Shown: positions 6,690-15,249 of the stretch, piece after piece
How the letters are laid out: each line of letters begins with the position of its first letter
How positions within the stretch are numbered: position 1 is the stretch's first letter
Source of the DNA: Pseudomonadota bacterium
Lineage (GTDB): Bacteria; Pseudomonadota; Gammaproteobacteria; Burkholderiales; Rhodocyclaceae
NCBI GenBank assembly: GCA_026399515.1
Contig: JAPLQT010000106.1
Location: 739 to 64,738, forward strand
Reading direction: 5' to 3'
Length of the DNA: 64,000 bases
Position numbers and translations under genes: made by a program
The notes under the pieces: model-generated
What the model was told of the DNA's origin: nothing
Databases searched by the model: none
Seen by the model: the letters and a program-made list of their open reading frames with translations, nothing else

Positions 6690-8222
6690 TTACGAGATGC
6701 GTTGCAGCAGCTGCTGGGCCGCATCCTCCGAGATCACAAGCACTAGCTTCATGGTTGCGCGGGTCGCGCCGACAAACAGGCGTCGGACGGCCTTGTCGTC
6801 GAGTTCCGCAAAATCAATCTCGGCAAACACTATGGCTGGCGCGGCCTGTCCCAACCGCATTACCGATTCCATCAGGATGTCTCCCTCTTCATAGACGGGG
6901 CGCTGAAAGAGGTCATAGGCGCCGGAGAACCGACGGAACGTAAAGTCGCCCAGCCGGTCATGCCGCATCACGTGCGAGCTTTCGCGCCCGTGATAGCTGA
7001 TGACGGCCACATCCGTTTTCTTGAATCCAGCGGCATAGCATTGCTTGATGCCCATTTTTACCTGCGCGAGCAGTTCGGTCTTGTCGGCATAGGTCAGGAA
7101 CTCGACGTCCGAAGCATCAATCGGAGACGCGGCTTCGATCCCTGCCTCCTCGCCAACGAGCCCCTGCAGGAATCGGACGATGGGGCGGGGGCTGCGGTAG
7201 TTGGCCTGGGAGCGCAAACCGACCCATCCGGGCAAGGTGACGGCTGGCCGACCGTAGAGGTTCTGTAGAGGGTCTTCCAGCCACAGCCGACGTGCGTCTG
7301 CCCGGGCATGGCAAAACACCCGGTCGCGCCACCGCTCGGACCAATCCTGACCTTCATCGATGATCACCGTATCGAACAACAGGCTCTCGGGCACCAGCAG
7401 TTGTTCGGCCCGCGTCACCAGGGCGTCGAAGGCACCGGGCTGCGTAAAATCATGAGTTTGTCCATGAGCGCGCAGCACGGCCTCGCAAAGGGTATGAAAC
7501 GTACAGGCCATCCCCCCTGGCGGTGCGATCGCCTCAACATGGTCAGCCAGCGGGCGGTTGAAGCAGACATAGAGGGGGCGTCGTCCGGCATCGATGGCGG
7601 CGCGAAACTCTGCCACACGTGCGACCAAGGTGCGCGCGCGACCCACCAACGCACTGACATCGGGTTCAAGTTTGATGACATCGCGAAGAAATTGGTGCAC
7701 GACTACGGTATCCATCTCATCGCCGATGGGCAGAACCTGCTGGATGATTGCGGCCAGTTGATCCTTTCGCTTTGAATCAACGATGCGTTCGGGCACGATG
7801 CCAGCCGTCAGTGGACTCTTGATGGCGTAGTGCGGACAAAACAGCAGGCTCTCGACATGAACATGACTGGCGCCATTGCGCTGTCGGAGCTTGGTCAGCA
7901 CCGCATCACGGGAGCGCGCCATTTGAACCGGCACGCTTTTGCTCTTGCCTGGGTACTCCTTGACCAAACCTTCTGCGGTCTCTCCCAGAAATCCAAGTTT
8001 CTGTTCGATCAGCAGTAAATCACCCGCGCGATTGACGACCACAAAGTCAATTTCGCCAAAGACGGCGTGACCTCGGTCGAGGGTGCTCCAGTGAATCCCA
8101 TGGTAGACGGTGTAGTCATCCGGTAATGTCGTAGAGAGGCCACGCAAAGTTTCCAGTTCGCGTTGAATGCTGGGCGTCGCGGTATCGAGGTTCTGCCAGC
8201 CATCAGGAACGATACGGGCCAT
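6690..8222 (-). CDS. NERD nuclease-UvrD/REP-type helicase fusion lacking the Walker A motif
   Basis: A 510-aa protein. Residues 30-180 are a NERD (nuclease-related) domain with the endonuclease-like pattern GEIDFVVVN...LLIEQK. The rest follows the superfamily 1 helicase plan: motif Ia-like PLYVCFNRPLADH, motif II VIIDEGQDW, motif III-like RLWLEDPLQNLYGR, motif IV-like LRSQANYRSPR, and a C-terminal VGATRATMKLVLVIS matching motif VI. A Walker A loop, which should come just before PLYVCFNRP, is absent: the chain goes from TLVARV directly to AEFRAAIDAGRRP (about residue 205). Roughly 25-35 residues seem to be missing in frame, so ATP binding should be lost unless the sequence is wrong. Such proteins occur in defence and mobile regions. 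Confidence 0.8.
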   Translation of the reverse strand: MARIVPDGWQNLDTATPSIQRELETLRGLSTTLPDDYTVYHGIHWSTLDRGHAVFGEIDFVVVNRAGDLLLIEQKLGFLGETAEGLVKEYPGKSKSVPVQMARSRDAVLTKLRQRNGASHVHVESLLFCPHYAIKSPLTAGIVPERIVDSKRKDQLAAIIQQVLPIGDEMDTVVVHQFLRDVIKLEPDVSALVGRARTLVARVAEFRAAIDAGRRPLYVCFNRPLADHVEAIAPPGGMACTFHTLCEAVLRAHGQTHDFTQPGAFDALVTRAEQLLVPESLLFDTVIIDEGQDWSERWRDRVFCHARADARRLWLEDPLQNLYGRPAVTLPGWVGLRSQANYRSPRPIVRFLQGLVGEEAGIEAASPIDASDVEFLTYADKTELLAQVKMGIKQCYAAGFKKTDVAVISYHGRESSHVMRHDRLGDFTFRRFSGAYDLFQRPVYEEGDILMESVMRLGQAAPAIVFAEIDFAELDDKAVRRLFVGATRATMKLVLVISEDAAQQLLQRIS

Positions 8223-8332
8223 GGTTCATACCAAGTGAATGACGCAGGAGGAGGGAGGATAGTCGATACCGGAGGCTGTGCAAAACGCTTCTCCGTGGGG
8301 CGATGCCTGTTACCGTTCCAAGGCGGCATACC

Positions 8333-8833
8333 TCACGCCGTCATGATCGGACGCACGCGAATGGATTGCAGGCAGGCTTCCAGACCGCCCGAGACGATTT
8401 GCGTGGACATCGCCAGCATCAGGTTGGCCGGAAGGTTGAAGTCTTCGATCAGCCAGCCGTTGTGATCGATCATGGGCTGGCCAGCGGTGCGGGTCAGTGC
8501 TCGTCGTTCCTGCGCCTCAACCCGCTGAATCTGCGTCTGTGCGTGCGTGACGTAGCCACAGAGCTTCTTTCCCAGAGCCGCAGCGTAGCCCAGTTCAAAA
8601 CAGGTCCCTGAATCGGGTTCGGCACCGCGAAACGGATCGAGGTTGGCCACCACAATCTGGGCTTTGCGGATCAGGTCGATATTTGCCTGGAAGATTGCCT
8701 TGGGCTTGGTCTCATCATGATCGATCGGCAGCAGAGGCTCATAGCCGTAGCGGCGGCACAATTCTCGGGCCTTGGCTGACCAGCCAACGGCATCTGGGCG
8801 AAACACGTCAGGTCCGGCGAGATAAATTTTCAT
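8333..8833 (-). CDS. Nucleoside 2-deoxyribosyltransferase family protein
   Basis: A 166-aa protein starting at ATG 8833 (MKIYLAGPDVF). The N-terminal YLAGPDVF, the central IVVANLDPFRGAEPDSGTCFELGYAAALGK and the spacing of the acidic residues are diagnostic of the nucleoside 2-deoxyribosyltransferase/DNPH1-like fold. The conserved Glu in SGTCFELGYA is the expected nucleophile. Members move or hydrolyse deoxyribose N-glycosidic bonds in nucleotide salvage, and relatives are found in phage-defence contexts. It is transcribed in the same direction as the NERD/helicase gene, about 110 bases upstream, so co-transcription is possible. The substrate is unknown. Confidence 0.85.
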   Translation of the reverse strand: MKIYLAGPDVFRPDAVGWSAKARELCRRYGYEPLLPIDHDETKPKAIFQANIDLIRKAQIVVANLDPFRGAEPDSGTCFELGYAAALGKKLCGYVTHAQTQIQRVEAQERRALTRTAGQPMIDHNGWLIEDFNLPANLMLAMSTQIVSGGLEACLQSIRVRPIMTA

Positions 8834-9220
8834 GAAAATGCGATTGCGTTTGTATTGGGATGGCACACTCAGCCGCAGTACTCACCTCTATTGGGTTGGA
8901 CCGCCTTTGAACCGATAGACTGATTCTACCCGGGGGCTGTAAGTGAAGTCAGCTTTGCGGTGTTCGTCCTCTACTCAATGCTTGGCCGGTCGTCACGCTC
9001 GCCTGAGCGGACGCGCTCGACGTAAGGTTCAAGCGGGGCTGGCGGTCATGCTAGTCGAATTGAGTCATTTGCAACCAGACGCCAGACAGCAGGACTATGC
9101 GTGACGTTCAGCAGAATCCGAAATTTGCGTGCGGGAATATTCCGTCGACGACACCACCTGTCATCCGCCTCACCCATGATTACCTCCACGGTTCATTTCG
9201 CAGAGGAACGGAGAAAGGTT
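8834..9220. other. Intergenic region with nothing recognised
   Basis: The divergent gap between the deoxyribosyltransferase and a small membrane protein. Open frames here lack ribosome binding sites and protein-like composition. It must hold promoters in both directions, but I could not pick them with confidence. Confidence 0.4.
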
Positions 9221-9385
9221 ATGGTCTGGATTTTCGTTATGTTTGCAGGTGTCGCAGCAACTTTCACGGCGCTGGGTATGTATGCGGTGTGGTTCAAGGT
9301 GCTGACGATGGCGTTGCTTGTTGCGGGGTTGGTGATTGCCGGACTCGTCGCCGCGTTCTTGTGGCGGCAGTTTTCGCGAAAGTAA
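9221..9385 (+). CDS. Small membrane protein
   Basis: A 54-aa protein starting at ATG 9221 behind a strong GGAGAAAGG site two bases away. It consists of two hydrophobic helices (WIFVMFAGVAATFTALGMYAVWF and VLTMALLVAGLVIAGLVAAFLW) and a basic end (RQFSRK), so it should lie in the inner membrane with the tail in the cytoplasm. No family is recognised. It is followed by creA about 125 bases later. An upstream start near 9101 is possible but the extra residues look random. Confidence 0.5.
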   Translation: MVWIFVMFAGVAATFTALGMYAVWFKVLTMALLVAGLVIAGLVAAFLWRQFSRK

Positions 9386-9511
9386 TTCGTGGGCCGATGC
9401 CCGGGGAGACCCCATTCCGGGTGAGAATTCGATATACATGAATGTTCGTCCCGTTTCCGAATTGACTCGAGACTCATTCGGAAATTTACGCTGGATTGTC
9501 AGAGGAGTCAT

Positions 9512-9976
9512 ATGATCCCGGTCCGTTATTGCTGGCTCATGCTGTTAGCCGTTCCATGCTTCGCCACAGCCGAGACGGTTGGTTGTGTTACGACGGCATG
9601 GAAGCTCATCGGTGCGAATCACAAGGTTTGCGTGGAAGCCTTTCACGACCCCAAGGTGCCAGGCGTGACCTGCCACGTCAGTCAGGCGAAGACAGGAGGC
9701 GTGTCTGGTTCGATTGGCCTTGCGCAGGATCCATCCCAGTTCTCTCTTGCGTGTCGTCAGACGGGACAGATCATCCTGCCAGTCAAGCTGCCCAAGGAAG
9801 AAACTGTCTTCACCGAGGATACGTCCATCCTCTTCAAGGAAACCCGCATCGTGCGCCTTTGGGATGATGCGAACCGAACGCTTGTCTACCTGGCGATTAG
9901 TCGCAAATTGATTGAGGGAGCGCCGGCGAATAGCATATCTACTGTCCCCGTCATGCCCTGGGGAGGCAAGCCGTAG
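9512..9976 (+). CDS. creA: CreA family periplasmic protein
   Basis: A 154-aa protein with an N-terminal signal peptide (WLMLLAVPCFATAE, cleavage near residue 20) and a good GAGGAG site before ATG 9512. The mature part carries the CreA signature from end to end: KLIGANHKVCVEAFHDPKVPG, VSQAKTGGVSGSIGLAQDP, a TSILFK-type strand, and LVYLAISRKLIEGAP ending in STVPVMPW. CreA is a widely conserved periplasmic protein of unknown biochemical role, named for its position in the E. coli cre operon. Here it stands directly ahead of a WYL regulator (1-base gap), an unusual neighbour, and not with creBCD. Confidence 0.9.
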   Translation: MIPVRYCWLMLLAVPCFATAETVGCVTTAWKLIGANHKVCVEAFHDPKVPGVTCHVSQAKTGGVSGSIGLAQDPSQFSLACRQTGQIILPVKLPKEETVFTEDTSILFKETRIVRLWDDANRTLVYLAISRKLIEGAPANSISTVPVMPWGGKP

Positions 9977-9977
9977 C

Positions 9978-10886
9978 ATGACGACCGGCAACCACGATAC
10001 CCTCGTATATCGCCTTGCGCAGATACTGGTCAAGCTGAACCAAGGGGAAAGACTTGAGCCACAGGCGCTTGCAGACGAGTTCGGCGTCAATTTGCGCACT
10101 GTGCAGCGGGATCTCAATGAGCGCTTCGCATATTTACCACTGCAGAAGACTGAAGGTCGATACCGCCTAGATCCTGCTTTTCTGGGCAAACTCAGCACTC
10201 GTGATATCGAGCGATTCGCCTGTCTTGCGGGCGTGCGCGGGCTGTTCCCTTCGTTCTCCGACGAGTTCTTGCGAGATATCTTTGATATCCGCATTCAGTC
10301 GACGCTGCTGGTCAAAGGGCACAACTACGAAGATCTCGCTGGCAAGGAAGCGCTATTTCGTCAGATCGAACAAGCGATCATTGCCCGCCGGCATCTCATG
10401 TTCAAATATCAAAAGGATGACGGATCAAAGTCGTATGCAGCCATCGCGCCCTTCAAGCTAATGAACCACAAGGGCATATGGTATCTGGCAGCCCGCGATG
10501 GCAACAAGCTCAAGACCTTTGCCTTTTCGAGAATCGCTAGCTTACGCATGCAGGATACTATGTTCGATCCTGACCCGAGTATTGATAAGACACTAGCGGA
10601 GGAGGACGGCATTTGGCTTGGCGAAGAGAAAAAGGAAATCGTCCTCAAGATTGCCAAGGAGGTAGCCGGCTATTTCAAGCGCCGAAAGCTGATCGCCAAT
10701 CAGGTCATCGAAAAGGAGCTGGAGGACGGCGGCCTGATCCTGTCGGCCAAAGTGGGGCATCCCAACCAGGTATTGCCCATCGTCCGCTACTGGATACCTA
10801 ACATCCGCATCATCAGTCCGGAAGGATTGCAAGCGGAGATGAATCTGGAATTACTGGCTTACACTGGCGGAAACACGACTACGTGA
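9978..10886 (+). CDS. WYL-domain transcriptional regulator (HTH-WYL)
   Basis: A 302-aa protein. ATG 9978 follows the creA stop by one base. Residues 10-60 form a helix-turn-helix (RLEPQALADEFGVNLRTVQRDLNERF). Residues 135-205 form the WYL sensor domain (FKYQKDDGSKSYAAIAPFKLMNHKGIWYLAAR), followed by the WCX-type C-terminal extension. Such proteins sense nucleic acid or nucleotide ligands and very often control phage-defence islands. The stop overlaps or nearly abuts the next gene, and at least four further genes follow without room for a promoter, so this is probably the local regulator of the membrane/GTPase cluster. Confidence 0.85.
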   Translation: MTTGNHDTLVYRLAQILVKLNQGERLEPQALADEFGVNLRTVQRDLNERFAYLPLQKTEGRYRLDPAFLGKLSTRDIERFACLAGVRGLFPSFSDEFLRDIFDIRIQSTLLVKGHNYEDLAGKEALFRQIEQAIIARRHLMFKYQKDDGSKSYAAIAPFKLMNHKGIWYLAARDGNKLKTFAFSRIASLRMQDTMFDPDPSIDKTLAEEDGIWLGEEKKEIVLKIAKEVAGYFKRRKLIANQVIEKELEDGGLILSAKVGHPNQVLPIVRYWIPNIRIISPEGLQAEMNLELLAYTGGNTTT

Positions 10887-10903
10887 CATTCAGGGACAAA
10901 TCG

Positions 10904-11431
10904 ATGAACACCATGATGACACCAGCTACGGCGCGTTTTGAACTGTTGCTTTTGGATGCGGAATCTGAAGCGATGAGTAGCAGTGATTTTTACATATGGC
11001 TCAGGGAAAGCGGCCTGCCGCCAGAGGTTGCAATACGGCTGAAGGAGTTGATCAATGTAACCGCTCGAATCGGCGAAAAGGTGGTCAGCTTGGGAAAGGT
11101 CCTGATACTCAAGTTGATCGAGTTCGTGAAGGCCCACCAGAATCTCGTCGTCGGCGTTGCATTGGGTGCCGCAGTAGCGTTCCTCATTGGTTCCATCCCA
11201 CTGTTGGGACCCCTTCTTTCGCCGATAGCGTTGGTACTCGGTATTGGTGTTGGAGCAATTGCCGGGCATCGCGTTGATAAGGCGGTGGGTAGCTCTATTA
11301 GTCAATCCGTTAACCCGATCTCGATCGCACAGGATGTCATCGAAATCGCGCGTGAGTTTTTTTGCCTTTTTGTCGAACTAATTCAAGCGCTACAGAATGA
11401 GCTGAAACTGGGTGAAAACGCAGCTTCATGA
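10904..11431 (+). CDS. Membrane protein with glycine-zipper hairpin, unknown function
   Basis: A 175-aa protein (GTG 10883, overlapping the WYL stop, would give 182). Residues 30-75 are helical and amphipathic. Residues 79-120 (LVVGVALGAAVAFLIGSIPLLGPLLSPIALVLGIGVGAIAGHRV) form two hydrophobic segments with glycine-zipper spacing, typical of proteins that insert and oligomerise in membranes. The C-terminus is again helical. The stop overlaps the start of the next gene (ATGA). I do not recognise a family. With the neighbouring glycine-zipper genes it suggests a membrane-acting complex, possibly pore-forming, which is inference. Confidence 0.65.
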   Translation: MNTMMTPATARFELLLLDAESEAMSSSDFYIWLRESGLPPEVAIRLKELINVTARIGEKVVSLGKVLILKLIEFVKAHQNLVVGVALGAAVAFLIGSIPLLGPLLSPIALVLGIGVGAIAGHRVDKAVGSSISQSVNPISIAQDVIEIAREFFCLFVELIQALQNELKLGENAAS

Positions 11432-12006
11432 TCTCGCAGACCATTTCAAAGAAACAACTGCTCAATGTCATAGACGAGCTTCAGCAGAAGCCCGGTGACC
11501 GGGTGAGACTTCTCGGGGATTTGGGTATCACCACCCTCGGCGGAACTCTAGGCGTTGCGGCTGCCGGTACCGTAGCCGCATTGGCAGGGGCAACGGCAAT
11601 TCCTGCGGTGACAACGGCTGCATCGTGGATTGGCATCACTGTGGTCGCTGCGACCCCTGTAGGGTGGCTTATCGGCGGCGCAGCCGCAGGTGGAGCGATT
11701 GCGTATGGTGTATCCAGGCTGATTCATAACGGCGGACTATCTGAGGGGCGTCGCGCCGAGTTGTTGGTCCACTATCAAGAACGCCTGCAGGCCATCAGGC
11801 GCAAAGAAACGCGCACTGAGAATGGTGAGCAGGTCAGTGTAGGAGACAAGAACCAGTTCATTGGCGCACTTCGCGAAATTGTAGCGAAGAACGCGATTCC
11901 GCCAGTCCGGGCACTTGACTTGATCCAGAATGTCGAGAACGGTCGTATCAGTCTCTCCGACGCGTATCGCGCGGTTACCGGCATTTTGCGCGAGGCCGAT
12001 CATTGA
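11428..12006 (+). CDS. Glycine-zipper membrane protein, unknown function
   Basis: A 192-aa protein overlapping the preceding stop by four bases. Residues 33-100 are a long run of small and hydrophobic residues with repeated GxxxG/AxxxG steps (TTLGGTLGVAAAGTVAALAG, then VGWLIGGAAAGGAIAYGVSR). Residues 110-192 form a soluble, charged helical domain with FIGALREIVAKNAIPPVRALDLIQNVENGRIS, which resembles a small four-helix TerB-like module. The membrane segment plus a helical sensor-like tail fits a regulated membrane disruptor or scaffold, but no activity is established. Confidence 0.65.
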   Translation: MISQTISKKQLLNVIDELQQKPGDRVRLLGDLGITTLGGTLGVAAAGTVAALAGATAIPAVTTAASWIGITVVAATPVGWLIGGAAAGGAIAYGVSRLIHNGGLSEGRRAELLVHYQERLQAIRRKETRTENGEQVSVGDKNQFIGALREIVAKNAIPPVRALDLIQNVENGRISLSDAYRAVTGILREADH

Positions 12007-12032
12007 CCCCCAGTTCGTTCGCGTGATGCCGA

Positions 12033-13448
12033 ATGCCTGACCAGCGACTAATAGGTCGCCTCCGCATGCTGTGGTTGTGCGAGGCGATTCGGCAGAAAGA
12101 GGGAACGGGGTCTATCGACGATACCGAGGTCGTCGCACTCATGGGAAGGGACAATGGTCTTCGTGATGCGACCAATGAAGAGTTGGTTTTTCAGCGGGCC
12201 GATCGGCTAACTCTCGCCAACGCGGTGGTCAGTGCGCTCCCCAAGAACATTGATATCGTATTCGCTTATGCGGGGTATGCCTTCATTGGGCTTTGCTTTC
12301 TGGCACTTATTCTTGGCGCCTCGGCGGCCGCTTCGGCCTTTTCGCGAACCACGATCAATATTGCATTTGTATTCCTTGCGCTCCTTGGGCCTCATCTGCT
12401 AAGCCTTTTCTGGATGGTGCTCCTTTTGTTTTTCGGTTCGAGATCTGGACGCTTGTCGCTAGCGAATGGCTGGCTCTGGCTTTCAGAGCGCATCGGACGC
12501 CGCCATGATGGTGTATTTCTCGTCGAATCCCTGCGGACCCTCGTGAGCAGAGCCGATAGCCTTCCATGGCTGTTGATGGGCATCAGTCACTTCTTGTGGC
12601 TTTTGTTCGCACTTAGCAGCATCGGTTTTGTACATATTTTCCTTGGGGTTGAGGAATACGCTTTCGTGTGGAAGACAACGACGTGGTCGCGTCAGTTCTT
12701 TGTTCGTGCCGTCGAGATCACAGGATGGGCGCCAGCGTTGATCGGATTCTCGGTACCCTCAAGTGACGATGTCGCAACGCTCAAGAACGTGGATTCTGTT
12801 CGCAAGGCATGGGCGGGCTGGCTTTTGGGCAGCCTTTGGGTGTACGGAGTCATGCCACGTTTGCTTCTGCTGGGGGTGTCCTGCTGGACGGCAATCTCTC
12901 GGTTGAGAGTGCTGACCCTTGATTTTTCCAATCCCCACTATGTCGTCCTGCTGCAGAGAATCCGAAATGCGTTTACGCCGCTACATGACATCGTGGACCC
13001 GGATCCCGGCAATGTGGAACCCACTGGGCGAGAGCTGCCCAGTCTTCCGGGTAGTCCCTCGGCGCAACCGATCAATGCCATCATCCCCTATGAGTTGCGA
13101 GATCCTGCTTTGCTAGCAAGTATCGCAACGGGGAATCATCTGACGTTGTTCGAGAATGTAGTGGATCATGACAGTCAGTCATCGACACTGACGCGCATTC
13201 GCAGGCAGAGCATTCAACGCATCATTTTCGCCTGCGATTCACGGAATACCGCTGACCGCGGGGCCTTCCAATTCTTGCGAATACTCAAAAGCCTCTGTCC
13301 TGAGGTTCGGGTGGTTCTGATGCATCGGGATTCAGCACCACCGGACAAGGCGGCAAATTGGGTCGCAGGCTTCAACGAGATCGGTTTTGCAGAGTCTGAG
13401 GTGGTATCTGACCTGTCATCCTTGGCTGACGGGGCGTCTAACTTATGA
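12033..13448 (+). CDS. DUF2868 family membrane protein
   Basis: A 471-aa protein. Four to five hydrophobic segments occupy residues 70-110, 120-150, 185-215 and 265-295, and the stretch EEYAFVWKTTTWS...WAPALIGFSVPSSD...RKAWAGWLLGSLWVYGVMPRLLL is the signature of DUF2868. The C-terminal 150 residues are cytoplasmic and end in a Rossmann-like piece (IIFACDSRNTADRGAFQFLRILKSLCPEVRVVLMHR). Its stop overlaps the start of the DUF3482 GTPase. These two families are known genomic partners, so the membrane protein probably anchors the GTPase. Confidence 0.8.
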   Translation: MPDQRLIGRLRMLWLCEAIRQKEGTGSIDDTEVVALMGRDNGLRDATNEELVFQRADRLTLANAVVSALPKNIDIVFAYAGYAFIGLCFLALILGASAAASAFSRTTINIAFVFLALLGPHLLSLFWMVLLLFFGSRSGRLSLANGWLWLSERIGRRHDGVFLVESLRTLVSRADSLPWLLMGISHFLWLLFALSSIGFVHIFLGVEEYAFVWKTTTWSRQFFVRAVEITGWAPALIGFSVPSSDDVATLKNVDSVRKAWAGWLLGSLWVYGVMPRLLLLGVSCWTAISRLRVLTLDFSNPHYVVLLQRIRNAFTPLHDIVDPDPGNVEPTGRELPSLPGSPSAQPINAIIPYELRDPALLASIATGNHLTLFENVVDHDSQSSTLTRIRRQSIQRIIFACDSRNTADRGAFQFLRILKSLCPEVRVVLMHRDSAPPDKAANWVAGFNEIGFAESEVVSDLSSLADGASNL

Positions 13449-14759
13449 AAACCAAGCCATTGGCGATCGTGGTGGTTGGTCACACCAATGCAGGAAAGAC
13501 GTCTCTTCTGAGGAAAACATGTCGAGCAGACGTCGGTCGTTATTGCCGGCAAGGCAGTTCTGAAGTTGTTTGATACACCCGGGTTCGAGGACTCAATTGA
13601 ATTTCGGCACTATCTGCGTCAGTTTGACGATGGACGGGGTCGGAAAGAGATGCTCGAATCCTTTCTTCACAGCCCCGAAGCAGGCGGGCGCTTTGAGCAG
13701 CAAGCCAAAGTGGTTCGCATTCTCTTGACGAAAATTGATGCGATCTTTTACGTTATTGACAGCACTGAAGTCCCCCTGCCGAAATATGTGAGCGAGCTTG
13801 AGGTCTTGTCGATGTGCGCGATCCCTGTGCTACCGGTGCTGAATTTCATTCAGACAGAGGGCAGTCACGTTGATAACTGGGTGTCTGTCCTTGCCGATCG
13901 AGGCCTCCACATAAAGGTCGGTTTCGATGCGATGGCACCCCTGATTGGCAGCGAGCGCCTCCTCTACACGCGGCTGGGAAACCTTCTGGACGGGCACGAT
14001 AAGCAATTGTTGGATATTGCCGATGCTATCGAGCGTGAGGCAAGAGGTCGCAGGGAAAGCGCGCTCCAGGCCATTGCCGAACTGCTTATCGACGTGAGCG
14101 CATTAAGAGCACTAGTTCCGCACGATGATCTCAACGAAATCAAAATGGTCACCGAGCGCATGCATTCACTGGTCAAAACGGCGGAGCAGACGTGCGTTAG
14201 CGCCTTGCTAGCAATCCATTGCTTTGATCGGTCAGATCTTATCGAGTTCGACCTTCCTGTCATTGGAACGAAGCCCGATGATGATTTATTCAATCCAGAA
14301 GTCATCAAGGCGGCATCAGTTCGCCTCGGTCTGGGCGCAGCAATCGGTGCAGCAATAGGTCTTGGTGTCGATATTGCACTGGTCGGGGTGACGATGGGTG
14401 CGGGCGCCATTGTTGGCGGAGCGGTTGGCGGCATGCTTGTCGGCTCGGCGAAGAACCTGTGGACCTGGGCTGAAGCGAAGATTCGTGGCCTAGTCGACTT
14501 GGCCATTGACCAGCCGACGCTGTCAGTGTTGCTGACAAGGCAACTTCAACTTCTGGCTGCTTTGAATAGTCGCAGTCACGCAGCACAGCAACCTCTTCAG
14601 CAAGACGGGAAGGCGCAAGCGGATGAGCACTGGGCGGGTCTCGCTGACCCAATTAATTGTGCCAGGGCTCATCCAGAGTGGTCACGACTCGGGGGTGGTT
14701 TTGTGCCAAGCGAGGATCGGGGAAAAGCAATCGGCCAGATTCAATCGCTTTTGTTGTAG
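13445..14759 (+). pseudogene. DUF3482-type GTPase, broken by loss of the switch I segment
   Basis: From ATG 13445 the sequence reads LAIVVVGHTNAGKTSLLRK, a perfect G1 loop, then meets a stop after 42 codons. The frame resumes at about 13512 with HVEQTSVVIAGKAVLKLFDTPGFEDS, the strand before G3 plus G3 itself, and stays open to 14759. What should lie between (the TLTR...FGEVS...TTR region with G2/switch I) is missing, so about 50-65 bases appear to be lost, not a multiple of three. The C-terminal part has a zipper-like AAIGAAIGLGVDIALVGVTMGAGAIVGGAVGGMLVG and a soluble end. As given, it cannot make a complete GTPase. Decay and assembly drop-out are both possible. Confidence 0.8.
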
Positions 14760-14882
14760 TCCTGGGTGCAAGACTGAAGCAATCGGACGAGAGCATTACC
14801 AATTGAAACTCGCTCATCATTTCGTTGAGTGATGCAACGGCCGTCATACCTATGCTGAGTGCGATTGTTGTTAAGGAACGGC

Positions 14883-15185
14883 ATGGAAAGTAGCGCGGAT
14901 TTCTACGGAGGCTTTTTTATTCTGATTGGAATCCTCTTGTATTTGTGGAGGCACAAGAGGGTGTTTGATCGAACTAATTCTGCTGGAATCGAGCAGTTCT
15001 CCAGCTATAGCGGGAAATTGGTCGCCCGGTTCGGTGATTCAGTCCTGTGGCTATTCGGCGTTTTGGGCGTGACGTTTGGGGTCATTCTTATGGCACATAC
15101 GCATGAAAGTACATGGGGATGGATGGTGCTATTGCCTTTCTACTGGTGGTTGTTCATTGGCGTTTTTCTTGGTAAGTCCAAATGA
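14883..15185 (+). CDS. Small three-helix membrane protein
   Basis: A 100-aa protein from ATG 14883 (AAGGAACGGC stands before it). Three hydrophobic segments: residues 9-22 (GGFFILIGILLYLW), 53-72 (SVLWLFGVLGVTFGVILMA) and 79-97 (WGWMVLLPFYWWLFIGVFLG), with a basic loop after the first. Almost certainly an inner-membrane protein. No family recognised. It lies about 120 bases after the GTPase gene and 65 before the next membrane protein, in the same direction. Confidence 0.6.
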   Translation: MESSADFYGGFFILIGILLYLWRHKRVFDRTNSAGIEQFSSYSGKLVARFGDSVLWLFGVLGVTFGVILMAHTHESTWGWMVLLPFYWWLFIGVFLGKSK

Positions 15186-15249
15186 ATACTTTCGGCAAGC
15201 GGAAGGCGCCGGCCTATCCCCCTAGATTTCAACAAATAGGATCATCGTC

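Noticed and set aside
9545-10294. 249-codon minus-strand frame
   Set aside because: Antisense to creA and the WYL gene, both with clear family motifs.
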